DNA of 64,000 nt from Brotaphodocola sp003480315 (lineage in GTDB: Bacteria; Bacillota; Clostridia; Lachnospirales; Lachnospiraceae). The stretch lies in assembly GCF_964246085.1 (NCBI RefSeq), contig NZ_CAXTPD010000005.1. One strand, written 5' to 3'. The notes beneath the pieces were generated by a model. That model was not told where the DNA came from. It did not search any database and saw only the letters and a list, made by a program, of their open reading frames with translations. Positions within the stretch are counted from its first letter, which is position 1. Each line of letters starts with the position of its first letter. The translations under genes were made by a program, and so were the position numbers. This document shows, piece by piece, positions 16,311 to 24,473 of this stretch.

Positions 16311-17402
16311 ATGGCAGATTTAAAGACAATTGAGGATTTAACCAACGCTTTTGGCCCGAGCGGTTTTGAGGAAGAGGTTGTAAAAGCAGTACAGAAGCAT
16401 TGCGAGGGGCTGAATTTAAGAAACGACGCGATGTATAATGTATATGCGACGATGCCGGACGCAAAAGGAAACCGTCCGGTGTTTATGCTGGATGCGCATA
16501 CCGATGAATGCGGCTTTATGGTCCAGAACGTGGAGGATAACGGACTTCTCAGCATCATCACCCTGGGCGGATTTCATATGACCAGCCTTCCGGCCCACAG
16601 TGTCATCGTACGTAACAGCAAAGGCGAAAAAATCAAGGGAATCATTACATCCAAGCCGGTACATTTCTTAACGGCTGCCCAGAAGGCTGACAATTCCCTG
16701 ACGATCGAGGAATTAAAGGTGGATGTAGGGGCAAGCAGCAGACAGGAGATCGAAGAGGATTACGGAATCCACGTCGGTGATCCGATCATGCCGGATGTGA
16801 CCTTTTCCTATGACGAGAAGCACGGCATCTGCTCAGGCAAAGCATTCGATAACCGTCTTGGATGCGTCTGCATCATTGAGACTATGAAAGCCCTGATGAA
16901 GGAGACAGAGAGCCTGGCCGTGGATGTTGTCGGTGCCTTTGCTTCCCAGGAGGAGGTTGGCATGCGCGGCGCAACCGTGACTGCACAGCAGGTAAAGCCG
17001 GATCTTGCGATTGTGTTTGAGGGATCACCGGCGGATGATTTTTATTATCGCACCGGTGTGGCACAGTGCTGCTTAAAGAAAGGTGTGCAGATCCGCCATA
17101 TGGATAACAGCTATGTGGCAAATGACGCATTTATGGCATATGCACATGAGGTCGCTGACAAATACGGAATCAAATGCCAGGATGCGGTGAGACGCGGCGG
17201 AAGTACCAACGCAGGTAAAATCCATCTGACCCATCAGGCTGTTCCGGTACTGGTTCTTGGTATTCCGTCCCGTTATGTGCACACACATTACAATTTCTGC
17301 GCAAAGGAAGATATCGAATCTACCATTAAAATGGCTGTTGAGGTTATCCGCGGTTTAAATGATGAGCGTATCCGCCACATTATGCGTCAGGATGTATTAT
17401 AA
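16311..17402 (+). CDS. M42-family metallo-aminopeptidase
   Basis: A 363-residue M42 (glutamyl aminopeptidase/deblocking, TET-like) zinc peptidase. Metal and catalytic residues appear in MLDAHTDECGFM, KAFDNRLGC, ASQEEVGMRGA, IVFEGSP and the late THYNF histidine. These cytoplasmic enzymes trim free peptides from the N-terminus, so it probably finishes peptides brought in by the Dpp system. It starts 26 bases after the D-aminopeptidase gene, and its stop overlaps the azlC start by one base, indicating a single operon. Confidence 0.93.
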   Translation: MADLKTIEDLTNAFGPSGFEEEVVKAVQKHCEGLNLRNDAMYNVYATMPDAKGNRPVFMLDAHTDECGFMVQNVEDNGLLSIITLGGFHMTSLPAHSVIVRNSKGEKIKGIITSKPVHFLTAAQKADNSLTIEELKVDVGASSRQEIEEDYGIHVGDPIMPDVTFSYDEKHGICSGKAFDNRLGCVCIIETMKALMKETESLAVDVVGAFASQEEVGMRGATVTAQQVKPDLAIVFEGSPADDFYYRTGVAQCCLKKGVQIRHMDNSYVANDAFMAYAHEVADKYGIKCQDAVRRGGSTNAGKIHLTHQAVPVLVLGIPSRYVHTHYNFCAKEDIESTIKMAVEVIRGLNDERIRHIMRQDVL

Positions 17403-18133
17403 TGCAGAATATGGAACAACAAAACGACAGAATATCTTTTCTTAAGGGAATGCGCGATGGAGTACCCATCGCGCTTGGGTACTTTGCTGTTGCTTTTACA
17501 CTTGGCATTACCGCAGGTAAAGCAGGGATGAATGCCCTGCAGTCTTCCCTGATGTCTGCGCTGATGCTCGCATCGGCGGGGGAATTTGCGGCGATCAGCA
17601 TGATCGGATCAGGAGCAGGGGTTATGGAGATGATCGTTACTACAGTGGTCATCAATATGCGCTACCTGCTGATGTCAAGTGCTTTATCCCAGAAGGTGCA
17701 GCAGAACAGGCCATTTCTCCACAGAATCTTTATGTCTTATGCGGTGACGGATGAGATCTTTGGCATATCCATGACGGTTCCGGGAAAGCTGAATCCGTTT
17801 TATCAATACGGTGCAGCCAGTGTGGCGGCTCCCGGCTGGGTACTCGGAACCTTTCTCGGCACGATGGTGGGCATGATCCTTCCGGCACCGGTCATGAGTG
17901 CTATGAGTGTGGCTATATACGGCATGTTTCTTGCAGTGGTGATCCCGCCGGCAAGAAAAAACAAAATCATTGCCGCAGTGGTAGTTATATCCATGTCGGT
18001 AAGCCTTTTATTCCAAAGCATTCCTGGACTTAAAAATATCTCATCGGGGTTTCAGATTATCCTGCTGACCGTGCTGATTTCGGCTGCAGCGGCAATTCTG
18101 TTCCCGGTACAGGAGGAGCAGCATGCATCATAA
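17402..18133 (+). CDS. azlC: AzlC-family branched-chain amino acid exporter, large subunit
   Basis: A 243-residue membrane protein. FLKGMRDGVPIALGYFAVAFTLG and ASAGEFAAISMI are typical AzlC segments, with several further hydrophobic stretches. In Bacillus, AzlCD exports branched-chain amino acids and 4-azaleucine. The start overlaps the M42 peptidase stop and the end overlaps azlD by 11 bases. Export of surplus amino acids released by peptidases is a sensible role. Confidence 0.92.
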   Translation: MQNMEQQNDRISFLKGMRDGVPIALGYFAVAFTLGITAGKAGMNALQSSLMSALMLASAGEFAAISMIGSGAGVMEMIVTTVVINMRYLLMSSALSQKVQQNRPFLHRIFMSYAVTDEIFGISMTVPGKLNPFYQYGAASVAAPGWVLGTFLGTMVGMILPAPVMSAMSVAIYGMFLAVVIPPARKNKIIAAVVVISMSVSLLFQSIPGLKNISSGFQIILLTVLISAAAAILFPVQEEQHAS

Positions 18134-18431
18134 TATTTACGCTTCCATTCTGGTCATGTTCCTGACAATTTATGCCGTGCGGGTCCTGCCGCTGACGCTG
18201 ATTCGCAGGGAAATCAGGAATCCGTTTATTCAGTCTTTCTTATATTATGTTCCTTATGTGAGTCTTTCTGTTATGACGTTTCCGTCCATCCTTTCTGCAA
18301 CAGGAAACCGGATCACGGGAATTGTCGGATTTGTGGCAGGGATGATCCTTGCCTGGATCGACGGAAATCTGTTCCGTGTTTCCATTGGTGCCTGTGTAGC
18401 AGTCTATATTGCGGAGATGATTTTGCATTAA
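18123..18431 (+). CDS. azlD: AzlD-family transporter small subunit
   Basis: A 102-residue hydrophobic protein with about four membrane segments and the AzlD-like YAVRVLPLTLIRREIRNPF segment. It overlaps azlC by 11 bases and is its usual partner. It ends the peptide-use operon; a fresh strong promoter begins 45 bases later. Confidence 0.9.
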   Translation: MHHNIYASILVMFLTIYAVRVLPLTLIRREIRNPFIQSFLYYVPYVSLSVMTFPSILSATGNRITGIVGFVAGMILAWIDGNLFRVSIGACVAVYIAEMILH

Positions 18432-18476
18432 AGTCGGAACAAACGTGTGCAGAGGCCTGTAAACCACTGGAAAACA

Positions 18477-18505
18477 TTGACAAAAACAGGAAACAGATTT
18501 ATAAT
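18477..18505 (+). promoter_or_regulatory. full-consensus sigma-A promoter of the H1-like gene
   Basis: TTGACA, 17 bases, TATAAT: all twelve consensus bases and the optimal spacing, about 75 bases before the start codon. Predicts a very strongly expressed transcript. Confidence 0.85.
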
Positions 18506-18510
18506 GCCTT

Positions 18511-18536
18511 CATCGTCTGTCAAAAAACAGGTGATG
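18511..18536 (+). other. 5' leader hairpin of the H1-like gene
   Basis: A 10-bp stem (18511-18520 with 18527-18536, two G-U pairs) with a six-base A-rich loop lies exactly at the predicted RNA 5' end. No T-run follows, so it is more likely an mRNA stabiliser than a terminator. Confidence 0.45.
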
Positions 18537-18579
18537 GGGAGCAATTCATAATTGGAATCGAATGAGGAGGATAAGAACT

Positions 18580-18981
18580 ATGGCAACAAGAAGAAACGCA
18601 GCTAAGGCACCAGCAAAAGCAGCACCGAAGACCGAGACCGTAAAAGCAGAAGCTAAGACAGCTGCAGCAGAGGTTAAAGCAGAAACTCCGGTAAAAGCAG
18701 TTGTTGAAGCACCGGCAGCAAAGCCAGTCGAGACCACCAAAAAAGCACCAGCAAAGAAAGCTCCTGCAAAGAAGGCAGACCCGAAGGCTTGCGTAGTGAT
18801 TGAGTTCTCAGGCAAACAGATCGTAGCAAAAGATGTTCTGGACAAGGCAGTAAAAGCATATGAGGCAGACCACAAGGGCGCAGAGATCAAAACCATTGAA
18901 GTTTATGTAAAACCGGAAGAAAATGTTGCTTACTATGTTGTAAACGGAGAAGGTTCTGACGATTATAAGGTAATCTTATAA
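18580..18981 (+). CDS. DUF6465-family protein with histone H1-like tail
   Basis: A 133-residue protein in two parts. Residues 1-72 are a low-complexity Lys/Ala/Pro tail with repeats such as KKAPAKKAPAKKA, resembling histone H1 tails. The rest is a small folded domain with IEFSGKQIVAKDVLDKAVKAY and VYVKPEENVAYYVVNGE, matching what I know as DUF6465 of Lachnospiraceae. The ATG at 18580 has AGGAGG 9 bases upstream. A full-consensus promoter and biased codons suggest an abundant protein. The basic tail could bind nucleic acid; no function is established. Confidence 0.75.
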   Translation: MATRRNAAKAPAKAAPKTETVKAEAKTAAAEVKAETPVKAVVEAPAAKPVETTKKAPAKKAPAKKADPKACVVIEFSGKQIVAKDVLDKAVKAYEADHKGAEIKTIEVYVKPEENVAYYVVNGEGSDDYKVIL

Positions 18982-19023
18982 TTCAGGATTCTCAGTTGTA
19001 TCTGTATACTTTGTAAAGAGTGG

Positions 19024-19080
19024 AGGGGTTGTTGCAGACAGGTTCCAGAACGTTCTGGATTCCGTGTTGTGACAACCCTT
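19024..19080 (+). repeat. nested stem with 16-bp perfect palindrome
   Basis: Bases 19044-19059 form a perfect 16-bp palindrome centred on AACGTT. It sits inside an outer 9-bp stem (19024-19032 with 19072-19080). Only a short T-rich stretch follows, so it may be a weak terminator for the preceding gene or an operator before the methyltransferase gene. Confidence 0.4.
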
Positions 19081-19162
19081 CATTTGTTTGTTATAAATTA
19101 CGGGAAATAAGGATCGGGAGCAGAAATCGCTGCCGGATAAAACGGATAAAGGAGAGAAACGG

Positions 19163-20599
19163 ATGGAACAGCAGCAGGAGACCTGGAAACTTCCAGAGGC
19201 ATTTGTGGCAAGAATGAAAGCGATGCTGGGAGACGCATGTGATACATTTCTTGCAAGCTATGAAAAAGAGCGGGCACTGGGACTCCGGGTAAATACCATG
19301 AAGGTTCCGGCAGCGGAGTTTGCCGGTCAAAATCAGGCTTTGTTTTCCCTGCGACCGGTATCCTGGTGCCGGGAAGGCTTTTATTATGACCGGGAGAGCC
19401 GTCCGGGACGCCATCCTTACCATGAAGCAGGAGTATATTACATTCAGGAACCGAGTGCCATGGCAGTTGTGGCTTTGCTTGCTCCAAAGCCGGGTGAACG
19501 TGTGCTGGATCTGTGCGCGGCTCCGGGGGGCAAGACAACACACATCGCGTCACGCCTGGAAGGACGCGGACTTCTGGTCAGCAATGAAATCCATCCGGCG
19601 CGGGCAAAGATCCTTTCCCAGAATGTGGAGCGTATGGGCATTGGCAACGCTGTTGTGACAAATGAGGATTCGGGAACCCTGGCTGCATTTTTTCCGGAGT
19701 TTTTTGACTGTATGGTCGTGGATGCGCCGTGCTCCGGAGAGGGGATGTTCCGGAAAGATGAACAGGCCAGAAATGAGTGGAGTGAGGCAAACGTAAAGCT
19801 TTGCGCAGAGCGCCAGCAGGAGATTCTGGACAATGCGGCAGAGATGTTAAAGCCGGGCGGCAGAATGGTATATTCTACCTGCACATTCGCGCCGGAAGAA
19901 GATGAAGCCGGAATCTCTGACTTTTTGAAACGACATCCGGAGTTCTCGGTAGTGCGCCTGGAGCCGGGCGGATATCCCGAGGGTCTGTCCTGCGGGCACC
20001 CGGAATGGAGTCAGGATCAAAATCCAGATCTTAAGTACACCTTCCGTATCTGGCCCCATGAGGCGGAGGGAGAGGGACATTATCTGGCTCTGCTGAAAAA
20101 GGACGGAACCTGGGCGCCGGAAGACAGCCGGAAGCGAAAACAGCCAAAATACTGGAATGACAAGGCAGGCAGAGCCTATCTCGGGGAATTTTTCAAAAAG
20201 TCCCTGACGGAAGAAGGATATGCGCTGTTAAAGGACGGTATGGAACAGCTGATTCTGTTTGGAGATCAGCTGTATATGCTGCCGGATGGCATGCCGGCAC
20301 TGGACCGTCTGAGAGTGCTTCGTCCCGGACTGCATCTTGGGGAATTCAAAACAAAACGTTTTGAGCCGTCCCATGCGCTTTCTCATTTTCTGAGGCCGCA
20401 GCATGCAGTATCTGTGTGCCGTCTGGATCTGGAAGATCCCCAGGTACTGGATTATCTGAAGGGAAATACAGTCCGTGGGGATGCCGGCCTGTCCGGCTGG
20501 ACGCTGGTCTGCACTGGAGAGTATCCTCTTGGATGGGGAAAGGCTGTTTCCGGTGTGGTAAAAAATCATTATCCAAAAGGGCTTCGCATACAGGGGTAA
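19163..20599 (+). CDS. rsmF: RsmF/RsmB-type rRNA (cytosine-5) methyltransferase
   Basis: A 478-residue NOL1/NOP2/Sun family enzyme that methylates cytosine C5 in 16S rRNA with S-adenosylmethionine. Motif I is VLDLCAAPGGKTTHIA, motif IV with the conserved Cys is VVDAPCSGEGMF, and motif VI with the catalytic Cys is YSTCTFAPEEDE. About residues 1-300 form the methyltransferase; the C-terminal 170 residues correspond to the RsmF-type extension with a PUA-like fold. AAGGAGA lies 8 bases before the ATG. The stop codon lies in the loop of its own terminator. Confidence 0.9.
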   Translation: MEQQQETWKLPEAFVARMKAMLGDACDTFLASYEKERALGLRVNTMKVPAAEFAGQNQALFSLRPVSWCREGFYYDRESRPGRHPYHEAGVYYIQEPSAMAVVALLAPKPGERVLDLCAAPGGKTTHIASRLEGRGLLVSNEIHPARAKILSQNVERMGIGNAVVTNEDSGTLAAFFPEFFDCMVVDAPCSGEGMFRKDEQARNEWSEANVKLCAERQQEILDNAAEMLKPGGRMVYSTCTFAPEEDEAGISDFLKRHPEFSVVRLEPGGYPEGLSCGHPEWSQDQNPDLKYTFRIWPHEAEGEGHYLALLKKDGTWAPEDSRKRKQPKYWNDKAGRAYLGEFFKKSLTEEGYALLKDGMEQLILFGDQLYMLPDGMPALDRLRVLRPGLHLGEFKTKRFEPSHALSHFLRPQHAVSVCRLDLEDPQVLDYLKGNTVRGDAGLSGWTLVCTGEYPLGWGKAVSGVVKNHYPKGLRIQG

Positions 20600-20624
20600 A
20601 TCCCTGATGTGCGAAGCCCTTTTT
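20578..20624. terminator. bidirectional terminator between rsmF and the DUF1576 gene
   Basis: An approximately 18-bp stem (20578-20595 with 20602-20620, one small irregularity) with a six-base loop is followed by four T on the plus strand and, on the minus strand, by a matching run of T before 20575. The rsmF stop codon (20597-20599) is in the loop. It can serve both convergent genes. Confidence 0.85.
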
Positions 20625-20661
20625 CGATTCATGGAAAACAGATGCATTGCCGATGTGCTGC

Positions 20662-22098
20662 TCAGTCGTGGGTTCGGAATGTTTCAACAATTGCGATCAT
20701 ATCTTCTTTGTTCAGCTTTTTATTGTTCATAAAGTTTCTGGTTTCCGGAATGTAATGTTCCAGGATCGGTAGCAGTATAAGCGCTGTGATACCTGCGGTG
20801 AAGCCGCCGTTGTAAAGCACCAGGCCGCCGTGCAGGGACGAGGTTGCGGTACACATGGATGCGCACATGAAGCCGGCGGCAATGCCTGCGCGTCTGCCGT
20901 AGCGTCCTGAAATCGGGCACAGGCCGGTGGCAAATGCCACACCGTTGATGTATCCCTGCGTGGTAATGGTCCAGCTGATCTCTCTGCCGTTGAGATAGCA
21001 GATCGTCAGGGTGAACAGATACAGAAGCTGATATCCCGCAAGAATCGGCCAGATATTTTTCGGATGCTGCCCCATACAGGTAAAAGTCAGAGCTGCCAGG
21101 ATCACACCGATGGTGGCACCGGTAAAGCCGGCACCTTCCGTGTAGACCATAATGATATCCAGGTAGAACAGGAAGAAAATTCCCACTGTGCCGATGTTGA
21201 TAAGGCAGAGCGGCATGCCATATTGGGAGGCAAAATCACTCTGATGTCCGGTGTCACGGGTCAGTTCTTCATATCCACGAAAGCTTTTGCCGTTTAAGAA
21301 AAATCCGGTCAGAATGCAGGTTAAAAAAACAAGCAGGAAGAAGCAGTTGGCATACAGCTGAAAGGAGTGGCCAAACTGTTCGTAAACCGGATTAAAACGG
21401 GTCAGCTTGGAAGATGGATCAATTCCCATGGTGTTATAAAAAAAGTTAAACAGAAAAAAACCGAACACGCCGAATGCCAGTCCGCCATTATATAAGTTGT
21501 AACCTTTATGCCATGCGTGGGCACCCGGGAGAATGGCCGGTACGATGAAGCCCAGCATGATCGAGAAAGCGATGGTCAAAAGCACGCCGCTGACTGTCAG
21601 TGCCGGATGGCCGAATACGAAGGTGTCCTGGGTGTAGCGGAACAAAAGCTCACCGATAAACGGTCCGAATGAGGTCGTGAACATGCAGACGTGCAGGTTG
21701 TTTTTAAAATTCAGCTTCTTTAATCGAAGATAGAGAAACGGGGCCAGAAAGCATGGCCACATGGTCAGAAAGTTCAGTCCGTAAAAGCAGTGAGCCACTA
21801 CAAGAAAATAGCCGGCCAGTGTGCTGGGACGGGAATCTCCTTTTAAACCGACCATAAAAAGCCAGCAGGCCATGCCGCAGGCGCCGGCGTTTAACATGGC
21901 GCTCGGCAGACCGCCAATCTCAAGATAGTCTGTAACCAGCGGGCTTGGTGATGTCATGATGAGATACCAGCCGTGGAGTATGCTGCCAAGTTCTCTGGTG
22001 TAGATGGCTGCGACCAGAGAAGAAATCAGAAAAGAAACGGAGAAGCCGAGAGCTATCCCGTTGATGATGGTGCTGTTGGATATTTTTTTACCTTCCAT
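20662..22098 (-). CDS. DUF1576 family membrane protein
   Basis: A 478-residue multi-pass membrane protein matching my recollection of DUF1576, an uncharacterised family of Clostridia. Around ten or more hydrophobic segments are visible, with conserved stretches such as YGLNFLTMWPCFLAPFLYLR, TTSFGPFIGE and ATSSLHGGLVLYNGGFTAG. The frame opens at 22152, but the ATG at 22098 has AGGGGA about 7 bases upstream and gives a plain cytoplasmic N-terminus. It stands alone and converges on rsmF. It may be a transporter; substrate unknown. Confidence 0.75.
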   Translation of the reverse strand: MEGKKISNSTIINGIALGFSVSFLISSLVAAIYTRELGSILHGWYLIMTSPSPLVTDYLEIGGLPSAMLNAGACGMACWLFMVGLKGDSRPSTLAGYFLVVAHCFYGLNFLTMWPCFLAPFLYLRLKKLNFKNNLHVCMFTTSFGPFIGELLFRYTQDTFVFGHPALTVSGVLLTIAFSIMLGFIVPAILPGAHAWHKGYNLYNGGLAFGVFGFFLFNFFYNTMGIDPSSKLTRFNPVYEQFGHSFQLYANCFFLLVFLTCILTGFFLNGKSFRGYEELTRDTGHQSDFASQYGMPLCLINIGTVGIFFLFYLDIIMVYTEGAGFTGATIGVILAALTFTCMGQHPKNIWPILAGYQLLYLFTLTICYLNGREISWTITTQGYINGVAFATGLCPISGRYGRRAGIAAGFMCASMCTATSSLHGGLVLYNGGFTAGITALILLPILEHYIPETRNFMNNKKLNKEDMIAIVETFRTHD

Positions 22099-22221
22099 GC
22101 ATAAATCCCCTGTGGCAATATTTTTTATTCTGAGTAGTGTTCTGACTTTCAATTATAGAGCAGCGGGTATTTCATTTCAAGGTAATTTCTTAACGAAACT
22201 TGTACGGAATTTAGTGCAAAG

Positions 22222-23154
22222 CTACTTTATGACTGTAGGGCAAGCATCTTTTCGGGCATCTGGTAAAAACTGCTGCATATCCGCCGGGACAGGGGCCGTA
22301 AATTCCATGGGGATCCCGGAAACCGGATGTGAAAAGGACAGCTTCCAGGAATGCAGGCTCTGACGCTGTAAAAAACGGTAATCCGGATTGTAAAGAAAAT
22401 CACCGTAGAGGGGATGGCCGATGTGCTTCATATGGACCCGGATCTGGTGGGTACGTCCTGTTTCCAGTCGGATTTTAAGGAGAGAGGTGTCGGTTTGCGG
22501 CTGATAGAAGAGCAGCTCATAATGGGTCAGCGCAGCTTCTCCGCGGACAGGATCCGGGATACGTTCAATCGTGGAGCCCGGAAGTCTCGCAATGGGAACG
22601 TCAATCGTTCCTTCCGGCTGTCCGGAGAGGTTCCCGCTGACCGCGGCCAGATAGGTGCGGTGAATCTGGCGATTCCTTACCATATCAGAAAGAATACAGC
22701 TGCTCAGCGCATTTTTTGCGACGATCAGAAGCCCGGTGGTATCACGGTCCAGGCGGTTGATAGCACGGAAAACAAAGGGTTTTTGTTTCTGTTTAAAATA
22801 CCAGGCAAGTCCGTTTGCCAGGGAGTTGGAAAAATTGCCCTGGGATGGGTGGATGGGAACATTCGCGGCTTTGTTTATGACCATCAGATCCTCATCTTCG
22901 TAAAGAATGGACAGCGGCATGTGCACAGGAACAATATTTTCCGAAGAAGCCTCTTCCGCAAATGTGACATCTAGCCGGTCACCGGCTTTCATGCGGAAGG
23001 TGGTATAAACCTTTGCCCCGCGGATCATCAGTCCGTCTTCAGTCAGTTTGATACGGTTGATCAGGCTTTTGGAATATCCCTGGGAGCGAAGCAGTGCTTC
23101 TACGGACTGTCCGTCTGTGGAAGCAGTGTAGGAGTGGCGGATGATATGGTCCAT
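22222..23154 (-). CDS. RluA-family pseudouridine synthase
   Basis: A 310-residue enzyme converting uridine to pseudouridine in rRNA or tRNA. An S4-like RNA-binding segment occupies about residues 15-65 (VEALLRSQGYSKSLINRI). The catalytic loop is RLDRDTTGLLIVAKN with the nucleophilic Asp, and RTHQIRVHMKHIGHPLYGD is the conserved RluA segment. It starts 4 bases after dinB on the same strand, so the two are probably co-transcribed. Which of the RluA, RluC or RluD substrates it modifies cannot be decided here. Confidence 0.92.
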   Translation of the reverse strand: MDHIIRHSYTASTDGQSVEALLRSQGYSKSLINRIKLTEDGLMIRGAKVYTTFRMKAGDRLDVTFAEEASSENIVPVHMPLSILYEDEDLMVINKAANVPIHPSQGNFSNSLANGLAWYFKQKQKPFVFRAINRLDRDTTGLLIVAKNALSSCILSDMVRNRQIHRTYLAAVSGNLSGQPEGTIDVPIARLPGSTIERIPDPVRGEAALTHYELLFYQPQTDTSLLKIRLETGRTHQIRVHMKHIGHPLYGDFLYNPDYRFLQRQSLHSWKLSFSHPVSGIPMEFTAPVPADMQQFLPDARKDACPTVIK

Positions 23155-23158
23155 GTTG

Positions 23159-24436
23159 TCAGAATTCCTTTCCGGTGTTATGCTGTGATGTCTGATTTAA
23201 ATGTTTCTTACGGCTTACGGCGTGGGGAGTCGGGCTGTTTTCCTTAAGAAAGCTGGCCCGCTGCACGCTGTCGATGCCGTAGCGGCCGCGGATATGGTCT
23301 ACGGCCTTTTCCATAGCCCGCATTTTCTTCTGCCGTTCATCTTCAAACAGGCTCATCTGTTCAAACGGATCCTCCTGGATCTGTGAAGTGCGCAATCCGA
23401 TCAGCCGGACAGGCGTTTTATCCCAGAATTCCTTCAGGAGGCGGCAGGCGGTGTCATAGAGAACCGAGGTGGAGTCAGTGGGATTTTTTAAGACGCACTG
23501 ATGAGACTGGCTGGTGAAGCGCCAGTCCTTTAATTCCACAGTAACGCTGTTGCAGCGGACACCGGCCTCCCGGAGCCTTGCTCCCACGGTTTCGCTTAAG
23601 GCAAGCAGGACCTGACTGGCGGTGTCAAAGTCAGAAACATCCTGCGCCAGGGTAATGCTGTTTCCGTAACCTTTGCGTGTGGGATCCGGAGGGGCCACAG
23701 GATCCTGGTCAATGCCGTTGGCGTAGCGGTACACCTGGGTGCCATATTTATCACCGAGGTGGGCTCTTAAGATATCCGGATCACAGGATGCTGCATCACC
23801 AATGGTGTGAAGCCCGATGCGGGCCATTTTATCTGCGGCAGATTCGCCTACAAAGAGCAGGTCGCGCAGGGGAAGCGGCCACATTTTCGCTGCGATCTCA
23901 GATGGGAACAGCGTATGGGTTTTGTCCGGCTTCTCAAAATCGGAAGCCATTTTTGCCAGAAGCTTATTAGATGAAATTCCAACATTCACCGTGAAGTTCA
24001 GTTCCTCCCGGATGCGCCTGCGGATCTGATCTGCGGCTTCCATGGGAGATCCGAACAGATGAATGGTTTCGGTCATGTCCAGAAAGGCTTCGTCAATGCT
24101 GAATTTTTCAATATCCGGCGTATATTCAGAAAGCAGGGCGAGCATCTGCCGGGAATATCCGGAATAGATGTCAAAACGGGAGGGGACAATGACCAGCTCC
24201 GGACATTTGCGCAGGGCGGAAGCAATGGTTTCTGCCGTTACCACGCCGTATTTTTTCGCCGGCGTGGATTTGGCCAGGATAATGCCGTGACGGGAACGGA
24301 CATCGCCTCCGACCGCGGACGGAATCAGCCTGAGATCCTGAGCCTTCGGATCCCGGGAAAGGCGATATACGGACTCCCAGCTTAAAAAGGCAGAGTTTAC
24401 ATCAATATGAAAGATCAGCCGTTTTCTGGATTCCAC
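23159..24436 (-). CDS. dinB: Y-family DNA polymerase IV
   Basis: A 425-residue Y-family translesion polymerase. The N-terminal catalytic motif is FHIDVNSAFLSWE, a clostridial variant of the usual DMDAFFASVE; the second carboxylate motif is SIDEAFLDMT. GISSNKLLAKMASDFEKPD and the little-finger region follow. A GTG at 24436 with AGGAGG 9 bases upstream is chosen; the longer open frame from 24487 would include unconserved residues. The C-terminal 40 residues are basic and contain no obvious clamp motif, although QMSLFED at about residue 355 could be a beta-clamp binding site. Cotranscribed with the pseudouridine synthase gene. Confidence 0.9.
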   Translation of the reverse strand: MESRKRLIFHIDVNSAFLSWESVYRLSRDPKAQDLRLIPSAVGGDVRSRHGIILAKSTPAKKYGVVTAETIASALRKCPELVIVPSRFDIYSGYSRQMLALLSEYTPDIEKFSIDEAFLDMTETIHLFGSPMEAADQIRRRIREELNFTVNVGISSNKLLAKMASDFEKPDKTHTLFPSEIAAKMWPLPLRDLLFVGESAADKMARIGLHTIGDAASCDPDILRAHLGDKYGTQVYRYANGIDQDPVAPPDPTRKGYGNSITLAQDVSDFDTASQVLLALSETVGARLREAGVRCNSVTVELKDWRFTSQSHQCVLKNPTDSTSVLYDTACRLLKEFWDKTPVRLIGLRTSQIQEDPFEQMSLFEDERQKKMRAMEKAVDHIRGRYGIDSVQRASFLKENSPTPHAVSRKKHLNQTSQHNTGKEF

Positions 24437-24473
24437 AATTCTATTCCTCCTGTTGCTGCATGGTGAGTCTGAT

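Noticed and set aside
24453..24473. TTG at 24453 as the start of the carboxypeptidase gene
   Set aside because: It lacks a ribosome binding site, leaves only 16 bases to the divergent dinB start and adds residues unlike a signal peptide.
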